Of a stretch of 13,639 bases of DNA, positions 1-8,740 are shown piece by piece. The first letter of the stretch is position 1; every line of letters starts with the position of its first letter. The notes under the pieces are model-generated. The model had not been told where the DNA came from. It did not search any database and saw only the letters and a list, made by a program, of their open reading frames with translations. Made by a program: the position numbers and the translations under genes. Source of the stretch: Conoideocrella luteorostrata (taxonomy: Eukaryota; Ascomycota; Sordariomycetes; Hypocreales; Clavicipitaceae); assembly GCA_032433595.1 (NCBI GenBank), contig JASWJB010000587.1, forward strand, positions 1 through 13,639, in the 5' to 3' direction.

Positions 1-20
1 TTTTTGCGTCATGAGCACTC

Positions 21-92
21 ATGAGCAATTTGGCAGAGATGGAAGGATTCAATAGAATGTTAGATGAATTGTATGATGAAATTGATGACTGA
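21..92 (+). CDS. possible 3' tail of an upstream gene (very tentative)
   Basis: A short open stretch of 23 codons ends in TGA at 90-92 and reads as an acidic peptide ending in LYDEIDD. An in-frame TGA at 12-14 closes it upstream, so if it is real it must be the last exon of a gene outside the window, spliced in after that stop, or a tiny independent ORF. The only support is its biased acidic composition. A direct duplication of ATGAGCA (11-17 and 21-27) sits at its start. No family is recognised. It faces the 3' end of the minus-strand protease gene about 50 bp away. Confidence 0.15.
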   Translation: MSNLAEMEGFNRMLDELYDEIDD

Positions 93-143
93 CCATGTTG
101 ATTGATGATGCCTGTCTTCCAAGTCTGTCCACCATGCTTCCTT

Positions 144-2927
144 TTATGCTTGCTTTGGAGAATTCAAGCCCAAATCGCCACGATAGTGTTCCCAATCGAG
201 GCGCCTCAAGCAGTCGCAGAAACATTCATACCGCGACCTGTCGTTAGGCTTGTCTTTAAAAAAGAGGGCCGGTTGTATCCATACGTCGCGCTCAAGGTCC
301 GTTGTTTCCCGACCCATCAAGCCAAGCACTTTCCTCATCCCTTCCGAGCTCCATAGATAACCAAGCTTGTATACTTCATCCGGTTTTGGTTCGTCGGGTA
401 TGGGCAGCATCGTTGCATAGGCGAGCATGGTGGCGCAAATTCCCGCCGTCACTGCCGTGGCAATGGACGACCCCGGCTCGCACAACTCCTTCCAGCGGGA
501 GTGGTACCTTTTGCTCATCCAGTCCGTAATTGTGGAGGGGAGATCGCTCCCAAATGTCCCGAGCCTAGCGCCTGCCAGCATTTCATTCCGCGGTTTGCCG
601 TGCAAAAAGTCTCCGTGCTTGTTCGTCCCGTAGATGGCGATAACCGACTCGTGGCGGGCCGGGAAGTTTTCAAAATCCGCGATAGAATTGCCCGCACCAG
701 CAAGAAAAATAATAGACTTCTTACGACTCGTCCTTGCATCGTCAATGGCTTTTGCGATGATCCTGTTTTTTTCGTTGGACGACGAGAACCCAAAGGACAT
801 GGAAATGATGTCAGCTCTACACTCGCTCCCGGCAGCCCAGCGGATTGCCTAGATTGGGTCGTTAGCGGGACATGTACAGGCCAGATGGACATGTGTGATA
901 TACCTTCTCAATGTTATTTCTGTTTTCCCCCAGTGTATCTGTGTTTTCCGCCACACGAACCATTATGATTTCTGCAAATGGGGCGCACCTCCTCACCACC
1001 ATTGCCATCAAGCTCCCGTGCCCAAATGTATCCACTTGTGGCCCGTTGGGGGCAACGTAATCCTTCCATTCGACCGTTTCGAGATGAGGATGGCAGCCTG
1101 TATCCAATATCGCAACTCTAATAGGAATCGTAACATCGTGACACCGCCGTCTTCCTTCGACGTATTTGTGGATGGATGTGAGATGGTCAATCCAGGTCTC
1201 AGGCCGTATGACTGCTCCAGCGTAGAATTCACCGTCAGGAGTTTTGTTCATGAGCTGTCCGTCGCTCGCCCCAATACCCGCTATACGAAGCCTCAGAGGT
1301 TCCGCATCCTCGGTCGGGGTTTTGAAGCCGATCTTTGCCAGGTACGCCAGGCGGGCAACTACTTCCTTGTAGAAAGCCTGCCTTGGACTTATTCCCGGCC
1401 GCGGCGGGTGTACTGGTCTCTTGAACTTTTCGTTGTACAAGCACTGCCTGATAGCATCATCAAAGAATCTCTTGTGATGGAAACCATCCCAGGACACTCT
1501 TTGCAGGGTTTCCAACAACCGTTCGGCGATGGAGAGAGTTCCATTTGCGTGTGATGTGCTGCTTTTTTTTGGAAGCTTCGGGAAAACTTTCGAAAGACCG
1601 ATTTCTAGAAGCAGAATCCCCATGGCAAGAATTCGAGGGGACTTGTGAACAAGTAACTGGTCATCCTCCTCCACTTTGTCGAGTCCTCTATCGTGACCGG
1701 AGCTGTCAAATGGAAGGGTAAGAAAGGCTCTCAACGGCAGTTCGGCATGATCATTTGGAATGCCCGTGGGCATCAGCCATATCGATTCAATGGACCAGTT
1801 GGAGCACATTTCGTCTGAGTCGTAATACTGCCAGTACGCCGACGCGATCCTGTACGCGAGCATGACCTTCTGTCGCGGGCTGAGTTGGTACTTTTGAAGC
1901 ACCATAGAAAGTCGCTCACCCTCGACTGGAAGATACGCACTCTGCAGTTCGGGAGGGTTGCAGCGCAGGGGATAAAGGCCAATCTGTGGCGTTCTTTTGA
2001 AGCGCATCGATATATAAACCCGTGGTTGCTCCACCAGATAACCACACAGCATCCCTCGGTGGACTACTCGGGACGCTTCGGACGGAACAGTTTCATGTGT
2101 ACTTGGCGTGATTAGTTTCAGGCGCGAACATCATGGGGAGAGGGTTCAAATAAATACATTGTGATTCGGACTTCTTGCCAGTATTTGAAGTTGCTGGAAG
2201 AGAAGAGGAAAATAAGACTCTCCTTTTCAGCACTGCTATAAGCTAGGCATAGCCTCGACGGATGCGGCTTTGAGACCAATTCAGCAGCCTGCTCGGAATG
2301 CATTTCCGGACAACAGGTACAGAAATCCCTCAAGGAGTCGTACAGACCATCGTTGAAAAAGGGTGATAGATTCATAGGCGAATCGTGGTAAATATAGCTA
2401 GGTATCATGATCGTCTCTCTGGCCTCTACAAGGGAAAGCCGGTCGACGAGGTCTCTGCAGTCTTCGTGCATGGTCTTGCGCTCATCGTGCCGTGCCGGGT
2501 CGCAGAAGAATTCGGCAAGTTTCCGCTTCATCCCCTGATCGCTCTGCCCTAGAATTTGGAGGAACTGAGTAAATCTTTGATCTTGACCGGATGTCTCGGG
2601 AGTCTTGGGAGGCTTAACAACGAGTCAAGTCAGCAACGTTTCGCTTCGCAAGGGCACGTGGACGTCGGCCAAACCCACCAAGGAGATGTCAATAAGAACA
2701 TGCAACAATCGCCTGGAACTCTCTTCTATGTCGGCTTCAACCCAAAACGGGGGCAGCGACTCCAGATTGCGACCAATGATGCCAAGGTCTGTGGCTATCT
2801 CGCTCGGTACGCGGCGGTGGTCGCCCGATATCCTGGGTTCCCACCATCGCCGGTCGCTACCGACGAGAGCCACGAGGACTGCTGCAAGACGCCTTGCGCA
2901 TAAAGCCAGTCGATCGCAGTCCGTCAT
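144..2927 (-). CDS. DUF7580-like / subtilisin (peptidase S8) intracellular protease, 3 exons, possible premature stop
   Basis: Exons on the minus strand are 2927-2158, 2101-904 and 848-144 (770+1198+705 nt), which join in frame to 890 residues. Residues 1 to about 550 form a helical, non-secreted region resembling the DUF7580 module found N-terminal to fungal S8 domains: an RxLHVLxDxS helix, FNDGLYDSLRDFC, and a kinase-like AMGILLLEIGL helix. The S8 domain follows. It has Asp590 in IRVAILDTG, His618 in DTFGHGS, the oxyanion Asn710 in AGAGNS and Ser784 in EPGSSIATAVTAG, so the triad is complete, with Ser instead of the usual Thr before the nucleophile. No signal peptide or propeptide is seen, so it should be cytosolic. 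ATG 2927 was chosen because the N-terminal helices start there. Residue 101 is a TGA unless a 66-nt intron (2678-2613) removes it. Fungal S8 proteins of this sort (HET-Q2 type) cut gasdermin-like partners in cell death. No such partner is in the window, so the substrate is unknown. Confidence 0.8.
849..903 (-). other. intron of the S8 protease gene
   Basis: This 55-nt phase-0 intron has donor GTATAT at 903, branch-like CGCTAACGA and acceptor ATCTAG ending at 849. Splicing joins ..NNIEK to AIRWAAGSECRADIISMSFG, which restores the expected S8 spacing between the His motif and the following beta-alpha unit. Without splicing the frame hits a stop in the intron. Confidence 0.9.
2102..2157 (-). other. 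probable intron of the S8 protease gene
   Basis: This 56-nt phase-2 intron has donor GTATTT at 2157, branch-like AACTAATCA and acceptor CCAAG ending at 2102. It joins ..WQEVRIT-I-THETVPSEASRVVHRG in frame, and its length matches the other two introns here. The AAG acceptor and GTATTT donor are not ideal. The alternative is a single lost base near 2114, which would read ..HDVRA directly into LKLITPSTHE. Confidence 0.65.
2613..2678 (-). other. in-frame TGA (2625-2627) in the protease N-terminus, or a 66-nt intron containing it
   Basis: The open frame from ATG 2927 and the frame carrying the DUF7580-like region are the same frame, interrupted only by TGA on the minus strand at 2627-2625. The sequence on both sides reads as plausible protein (..LRSETLLT stop LVVKPPKTPETSGQ..). 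An alternative is a phase-0 intron of 66 nt with donor GTGGGT at 2678, a CTGAC branch-like site and acceptor GTTAAG at 2613, which would remove residues 84-105. The donor is weak and the stretch is not AT-rich, so a nonsense mutation is a serious option. Confidence 0.5.
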
Positions 2928-3194
2928 CTGATGCGGATTGATATTAAAAAGAAAAATATGCGCACAGTTATCGCGCGAGCCTCAGGAAAGCCGACGACGG
3001 ATTATGGCCAGCTGAGGAGCAGCAACCCCGCACACAGCCTTGTCCAGTTGGGGTCCATACAGTCGCCGCCATGCAGATGGTCGCTAAACAACGCAGCGGG
3101 ACATTTAACGTTACCAACAATCAAGGTGCCTTTCCATCAATTCTGCCTCTCATCTTTCCCCTGACCTGACCTAAACCGGCGGTTTTGCTAGATC
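2928..3194. promoter_or_regulatory. divergent intergenic promoter region shared by the protease and NLR genes
   Basis: 267 bp lie between the two start codons, which point away from each other. On the minus-gene side the leader is A/T-rich (T5-C-T5 then AATATC just before ATG 2927). On the plus-gene side there is a pyrimidine-rich tract at about 3140-3172 (CTCTCATCTTTCCCC), common near fungal transcription starts, then ATG 3195 in the context GATCATGG. No clear TATA box or named operator was found. The arrangement implies possible co-regulation, which is an inference. Confidence 0.6.
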
Positions 3195-6100
3195 ATGGCC
3201 TCGCCAGGAGCCCACAGGTCTGTCTCGGCCATTGCAGAAGACTGCATTGCCAGGTTTGAGAGCCTGACAGCGTCAGCAAATCCCGCACGAAGGGAAGGTC
3301 TCGAGAACAGAGGTTCGGACTTTCGCCTCTGGTGTGATGGGGTAGGCGCCCGAGTTCAAGGGCTAGCCTCGCTCGATTCGAGGCTGCAGGGCCGGCAGGA
3401 GGACCTTGACTTCGTGAAGAGCATCATGAGACTGCTGGCCGACTTCCTCGCCGAGTACGATGCATGTCAAAGCCAGGCCCAGGTGGAGACGGCGACGCAA
3501 AACATCGATTCCGCGCTGGGAAGCTTGTCTAGACTTGGCTTGTCGATTCGCCAGTTGGGAAAAGCGTCTCGCACCCGACGCGCGGACAGAAGGTTCGACC
3601 CCGACGAACACGAGGAGTTCAGGACGCATTTGCGCTGCATCTTACTCTTACGGCCCACCGCAGATAGACACAGCATGAAAGACATCGAAGAATCCAGGTT
3701 GAGCCAACTTCAGAAACGCCTGATCGACTGCAATTTGCGCCGGAGAAATAGGTTTCTCCTTGCACAAAAGCACTCAGAGAAGCTCAAGGCGAGTCAGAGA
3801 ACGCCACAAAGCTCGAGACCGGCAGAGAGACCCAGTGCGCCGCTGCCTCTCCCCTCTAGCAGCGGCCACGATAAGGATGAGACGAAAGCGACCGAGCTCA
3901 AGGCAACAACAGAAAGCGGGCCAAGGCCACTACGAGAAGCCGAACGCGCAGGGGCCAATCTACCCTCCGCAGCCTCTACCACCGAAGGGACGCCTTTGGC
4001 TCTCTGCGACGATACGGCTGCGAAAACGACCATTACATCCCTGGCACGCACCAAGGAGTTTCCCCGGCCGCCAAAGCCTCTGATTGGCCGTCGTATCTAT
4101 CGATGTCCTTGTTGCTTCCAGTCGCTTCCCGATAGCATACTTTTATCTCCTATAAAGTGGGCGTAAGTTCATCTTGTCTTCACGAAACGTCTCCCCAGTT
4201 GGACTAAGATCGTTCCCAGGAAACACCTTGTAGAAGATTTGTGTCCTTATACCTGCATTGCAGAAGATTGTCCAGATCCGCAACGCATGTTCACAAGTAG
4301 GCAACAATGGGAGCATCACTTTCAGGATCAACATCCACCGCGTTGGCACTGTCCGCTGTGCGACAAACAAGACCTCGTACTTCGCTCCATCGACGCTACC
4401 AAAGACCACATACGCGCAGATCATCAGAACGAGATGGACGATTACTCTCTAGACACAGTTGTGTCCTGGTGTCGGGTTAAGAGAGTCGGGATAACGACCT
4501 GCCCACTTTGCGCGTCAAATGGGCCCCTCGATTCGCCGGAGCTTGTTGACCACGTACTGTCCCACACTTATGACTTTGCCCTGCGGGCGCTCCCTTGGCC
4601 ATTGGCGGCCCGAAACAAAGCAAGCACAACGATCGGCACGTATTGTTCTTTAGTTTCACAAGATGTGACGGAGGAATGGGAGGAGTCGATCAGTTACCAG
4701 GAGACTCGTCGATTGAGCTGGGTTAAGAATCTAAAGCTTGAGGAAGGCACACCAGACTGGAGGACAGACAACGACGATATATATCCCTTTGCCACGCCTC
4801 AAGTCTGGGACAACCCGGGAATCCAGCTGTCATCCCTAGAGAAGAAAATGGAAAGTGCTGCCAAGTCGGACGAATTTGAAGATGGGGTGGATTACTTTGC
4901 TGACGGCGGCTACTTCGAGGATGAATCGGCGGACGGTTCGTCTGAGCCTCAAATAGACGGTAACAGTCGACATTCAAGGCAAAAGGAAGACCAGTATTCA
5001 CGGCCCTCTTGCCGCGAAGACTTCGAAATCGCCATCATTTGCGCTCTCATACTTGAGTATGATGCGGTAGCCCTCCTCTTTGACGAGTTCTGGGACGAAG
5101 ACGGAGACGAATTTGGGAGAGCAGCCGGTGACGATAATACCTATACGACTGGTCGCATTGGCAATCATAACGTTGTACTAGCGCTCTTACCTGGCATGGG
5201 CAAAGTCAGCGAAGCTGCCGCTGCCGCCAACATGCGATCGACCTACGTTGCTCTACGACTAGTGCTTCTGGCGGGGATCTGTGGCGGCGCGCCCCATTAT
5301 AACCAATATGAGATCTTGCTAGGAGACGTCATTATTAGCAATACCGTTATCCAATACAACTTCGGAAGGCGGTATCCAGATGCGTTCGCGAGCAAACGCG
5401 ACGAAAATATCCGTACCTTGTTAGCAACATTCGAGACGGACTTGGGTAGAGACGAACTTCGAAAAACGACTGCTTATTTTCTTAGACAGCTTCAGAAAAA
5501 CGCTGGGAACCGTCAGAATAAGTACAAATATCCTGGCACAGCGGAAGATAAGCTGTTCGAGTCAGGCCATCGCCACAAACACCGCATCTCGCCTGCGTGC
5601 ATCTGCAGCCATTGTCATGGAAGAATGGACCCTGTCTGTGCTGGGGCTCTCGCCTCGTCCTGCAACGATTTGGGGTGCGATGAAAGATACCTAGTAAAGA
5701 GGAATCGACTAGAGGCAAGACGACAGTTGGAGCAAGGTGGTAAAAACGAGGTACAAGACCCGGCCATCTATGCTGGGACTATTGCCTCCAGTGATACGAT
5801 AATAAAGTCAGGAGAAGACCGGGATAGGATCATCCAGGAAGAGGGCATTATTGCGTTTCAGATGGAGGGAGCTGGAGTATGGGAAGAAGTGCCACATATC
5901 ATGGTTAAAGGCGTGTGCGATTATGCCGATTGCCATAAGAACAAGAAGTGGCAGGACTTCGCCGCGGCGACGGCAGCATCGGCATTAAAGGCGATTCTGG
6001 AACGATATAACCAAACAGATAAACGACAGGGCCCGGTTGTGGAGGAATTACCATGCCATTTCCTCGTCCCGTTTAAGAGGAATCGGGGCTTCGTTGGTAG

Positions 6101-7664
6101 GGAAGCAATTTTATCAGAGCTTTTAGGAAGAATCTTACCTGGCACGAATAAGGAAGATTGTCAAAGAACAATTATTCAAGGCCTTGGGGGAGTCGGTAAG
6201 ACGCAGATCGCGCTGGAGGCTATCTATCGGCTTCGCAACAAGCGTCTAGACTGCTCTATTTTCTGGGTTTCGGCCGCGGATGTAAACACCTTTGAAAATT
6301 CTTACCGCGAAATCGGCAGACATATAAAGATTAAGGGTATTGACGAAGAAAAGGCTGACGTTAAGCGGCTTGTTAAAACTGCTCTCAGCGACGAGAGCAT
6401 TGGCAGCTGGCTCCTGGTTGTTGATAATGCTGATGACACAGGTTTGCTCTTTGAACCTATATGCCTCTCCGATTATCTCCCCTTTAGCAGGAAGGGCTCT
6501 ATTCTATTGACAACACGGAATCAAACCGTAGCCTCGAGGCTGGGCATCCAAGGGGCAAGCATTATCACTACGGCAGAAATGTACGATGTCGAAGCCCGTT
6601 TCATGCTGTATCAAGGCTTAAATCCAAGTCAAATCAGTAATGCCAACAGCACGGAGAGGCTACTCCATATCTTGGCGAACTTGCCGCTAGCAATCAGGCA
6701 AGCATGCGCATACATGGCCGAGAACCAGATATCAACTTCAGAGTATCTCAACCTTTGTGAGTCTAAGCGCGACATGATTCGTCTGCTAGGTAGAGACTTT
6801 GATGACCCACATCAATACAAGAGCATTCCAAATGCAGTAACCACAACATGGCTTACTTCGTTTAACCACATATCCAAGCATGATCCGCCGGCGGCGGAGT
6901 ACCTAAAGTTTATGAGTCTTCTGGCGGAGAAAGACATCCCAAAGTCTCTTTTGCCTATGGAGGCAATCGGCACTTTAGAGGCATATGCTTTTATTGCTCA
7001 GCGGGAGGGGCAAGACTCAATTGATATGCACCGGCTTGTGCGAATAGCAGTGCAAAACTGGCTAGAGGGCAAGGGAGAACTAAACGTCTATGTAACGTCT
7101 GCAATACAGAGGCTTAATCATGCGTTTCCATTTCCAAAACATGAGAACAAGGATATTTGGATAAGATATCTACCACACGCAGAGACTGCGCTTAAGTTTC
7201 AGGTGCAGCATAAAGGTGGAAAGGTAGAGGCTAGCCTTTTGAATAAAGTAGCTCATAGTTATTATTTACTAGGACAATATCAGAAGGCAGAGCAGGTGTA
7301 TTGGCAAGCACTCCAGCTTTGCAGGGAGGTGTTAGGCAAAGAGCATCCGGACACACTTATTAGCATGAATAACCTCGCAAGCGTGCTCTCGGACCTGGGG
7401 AAGGATGAGGAGGCTGAGAAGATGCATCGGCAGACACTCCAGCTAAAGGAGAAGGTGCTAGGCAAAGAGCATCCGTCCACACTTAAAAGCTTGGATAACC
7501 TCGGAGAAGTGCTCTTAAAATTAGAGAAGTGGAACGAGTTGGAGCAGTTAAATCGGCAGATACTCTTGATGCACCGCCGCCGAGCAGATGAATTGGCAGA
7601 CACTACAGCTAAAGGAGAAAGTGCTAGGCAAGGAGCACCCGTCTACGCGAAGAAGTCAGAATAA
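3195..7664 (+). CDS. NLR-type receptor: C2H2 zinc fingers - PNP_UDP - NB-ARC - TPR, 2 exons
   Basis: Exons 3195-4162 and 4220-7664 give 1470 residues. Residues 1-290 are helical and polar. The zinc module is C304/C307/H325, then C335/C340/H356/H361, C367/C370/H386/H391 and C417/C420/H434/H438, like AcuF-type fungal C2H2 proteins. An acidic linker spans about 529-590. The PNP_UDP domain (591-919) has GICGG at 675 and MEGAG at 871; residue 600 is Ile in CALILEYDA where I would expect Pro. NB-ARC (936-1270) has a P-loop GLGGVGKT with Lys983, Walker B LLVVDN with Asp1058, SILLTTR at 1083, NLPLAI and an MHRLV motif at 1259. TPRs of 42 residues run from 1329 to 1445. Residues after about 1440 are a frameshifted reading of a further TPR. 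In related systems NB-ARC oligomerises on ligand binding to the repeats and activates the N-terminal effector; PNP-like domains of immune proteins have been reported to cleave ATP. The role here is inferred. The gene is divergent from the S8 protease gene. Confidence 0.92.
4163..4219 (+). other. intron of the NLR gene, inside the zinc-finger module
   Basis: This 57-nt phase-2 intron has donor GTAAGT at 4163, branch-like GGACTAAGA at 4201 and acceptor TTCCCAG ending at 4219. Splicing gives ..SPIKWAKHLVEDLCPYTC, which completes a Cys-Cys/His zinc motif begun in exon 1 and merges the N-terminal helical region with the receptor. A TTG at 4239 is in frame but is not the start. Confidence 0.93.
7263..7656 (+). 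repeat. 126-nt coding repeats encoding TPR units
   Basis: Equivalent sites (CARRCACTCC-like) occur at 7305, 7431 and 7557, exactly 126 nt or 42 codons apart. Each unit carries LGKEHPxT and a paired-helix TPR pattern. A further copy (CAGACACTAC at 7597) starts only 40 nt after the third and closely matches the 7431 copy over about 55 nt. The high similarity at DNA level suggests recent duplication or exchange among repeats, as in many fungal NLR repeat domains. Confidence 0.85.
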
Positions 7665-7695
7665 TCTTGATGACTGCTCAAAAGTGAAGAGATAG
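7570..7695 (+). pseudogene. out-of-frame remnant of a further TPR unit at the receptor 3' end
   Basis: Read in the +1 frame relative to the receptor, 7582-7695 gives EQMNWQTLQLKEKVLGKEHP followed by STRRSQNNLDDCSKVKR and TAG at 7693. This is the same TPR unit seen in frame at 7431. The receptor frame instead reads ADELADTTAKGES.. and stops at 7662. The spacing shortfall from the previous unit is 86 nt (126 minus 40), not a multiple of three, which explains the shift. The native C-terminus probably ended at 7695 or after more repeats. Confidence 0.8.
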
Positions 7696-7745
7696 CTAGG
7701 AGCTGCAGCATAATTAAATATCTTCTGTCCCCATCAAGCAAAGTG

Positions 7746-7767
7746 ATGCGGGTATTTGTACCCGCAT
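7746..7767. other. perfect hairpin downstream of the NLR gene
   Basis: ATGCGGGTA and TACCCGCAT form a perfect 9-bp stem around a TTTG loop. It lies 82 bp after the receptor stop codon and just ahead of a purine-rich tract. It may affect transcript 3' processing or be the edge of a repeat element. The role is unknown. Confidence 0.7.
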
Positions 7768-7790
7768 AAGAGAGGCGCCGACTGAGGGGC

Positions 7791-7830
7791 GCGTTGTGAG
7801 AAAAAGGAGAAGAGCTGTGAGCGGGAAAAG
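7791..7830 (+). repeat. 40-bp dispersed direct repeat, left copy
   Basis: Begins GCGTTGTGAGAAAAAGGAG and ends GAGCGGGAAAAG. The copy at 13597-13635 shares the first 23 bases exactly and the last 12 exactly, differing by one base gap and one substitution between them. The two copies bracket the whole satellite field, about 5.8 kb apart and in the same orientation. Confidence 0.85.
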
Positions 7831-7975
7831 GAGGAGGTTGTGTGTGGGCCGTCTCGGTAAGACTTGGACCGTCTTCTTAGCAAATACTCTGTACTGTACT
7901 TGGTACTAGTAGAATAATTACTTGGAAGACGTAGTCCAAGTCTCAAGAGGACGCACGGGCATCAGATAGGGGCAG

Positions 7976-8707
7976 GTCGATCTAACGAGCTCGTTGAAAG
8001 GTTCGAATGTCGGATGACGTGCCGGCTGCAAGAAGCCTCAGGCATTGCAAGTCAGTTGACGAGCTCGTTAAAAGGTTCGAATGTCGGAAGACATACAGGC
8101 TGCAAGAAGCACCAGGCATTAAAAGTCAGTTGACGAGGTCGTTGAAAGGTTATTCGATTCCCGGAAGCCGTACAGGCGCTATGAACGCATTAGACATTGT
8201 AGGTCAATCTAATGAGCTCGTTAAAAAGGCTTAAATCTTGGGAAATGTACAAGTATTATATTTCGCAAGTCGATCTAACCAGCTTGTTGAAAGGTGCAAA
8301 TGTCGGATAATGTACAGGCGTTCAGGAAGCATCGGATCCATCAGACATCGCAAGTCAATCTCACGAGCTCGTTGAAAGACTCGAATGTCGGACAACATAT
8401 AGCCTGCAAAAAGCATCAGACATAACAAGTCAGTCGACGGGCTCGTTGAAAGGTCTAAATCTAGCAAGACGTACGGGAAGACATCGCAGGTTAATCTGAC
8501 GAGCTTGTTAAAAGGTGTAAATCTCGGAAGGCGTACGCGCTGCGAGGAGTATCGGATATTGCAAAGTCGATTTGACGAGCTCGCTGAAAAGGTTTAAACC
8601 TTGGGAACGTACAGGCGCCGCAAGAGGCAATCAAGTATCGAAAGTCAGCTAACGAGCTATCAAAAAGGTCCAATTCCTGGAAGACATATAGCCATTTAAT
8701 ATCGAAA
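7976..8707. repeat. ~73-bp tandem minisatellite, about 10 degenerate units
   Basis: Unit starts (GTCRATCTAACGAGCTCGTT-like) are at about 7976, 8051, 8125, 8203, 8269, 8354, 8429, 8490, 8566 and 8644, with lengths from 61 to 85. The consensus order is GTCAATCTAACGAGCTCGTT, then GAAAGGTTCGAATGTCGGAA, then GACGTACAGGCTGCAAGAAG, then CATCAGGCATTGCAA. The core AACGAGCTCGTT is a perfect 12-bp palindrome in the first unit and degraded in others. Unit lengths are not multiples of three and frames are closed by stops, so it is probably non-coding. Confidence 0.9.
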
Positions 8708-8740
8708 GTTAATCCAAGGACAATGAAGATGTTTAAGATA

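Larger units (their letters stand above)
7696..7975. other. gene-free stretch with hairpins, possible degenerate mobile-element edge
   Basis: No coding signal is seen. It contains the 9-bp-stem hairpin at 7746, the purine-rich sequence at 7791-7830 that recurs at the right edge of the window, and a second inverted repeat CTTGGA/TCCAAG at 7921-7926/7935-7940. The purine-rich tract and the motif GGGCATCAGATAGGGGCAGG at 7958-7977 recall retrotransposon polypurine and primer-binding regions, but no LTR boundaries or target duplication could be established. It ends where the ~73-bp minisatellite begins. Confidence 0.4.

Noticed and set aside
102..1554. Plus-strand and alternative minus-strand frames over the protease gene, including a 219-codon plus-strand frame at 895-1554.
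   Set aside because: They lie antisense or out of frame to the S8 exons, which carry recognisable catalytic motifs; no domain was recognised in the shadows.
4239..7664. Receptor starting at the in-frame TTG at 4239.
   Set aside because: It would begin inside a zinc finger; the 57-nt intron joins exon 1 in frame and completes the motif, so ATG 3195 is preferred.
7740..7980. A complete left LTR with polypurine tract and primer-binding site.
   Set aside because: ATCAGA and the purine tract are suggestive, but no matching LTR end, target duplication, or reverse transcriptase/integrase frame was found in the following 5.8 kb.
7976..8707. CRISPR-like array.
   Set aside because: Units are contiguous and degenerate along their whole length, without constant repeats and unique spacers, in a eukaryotic context.
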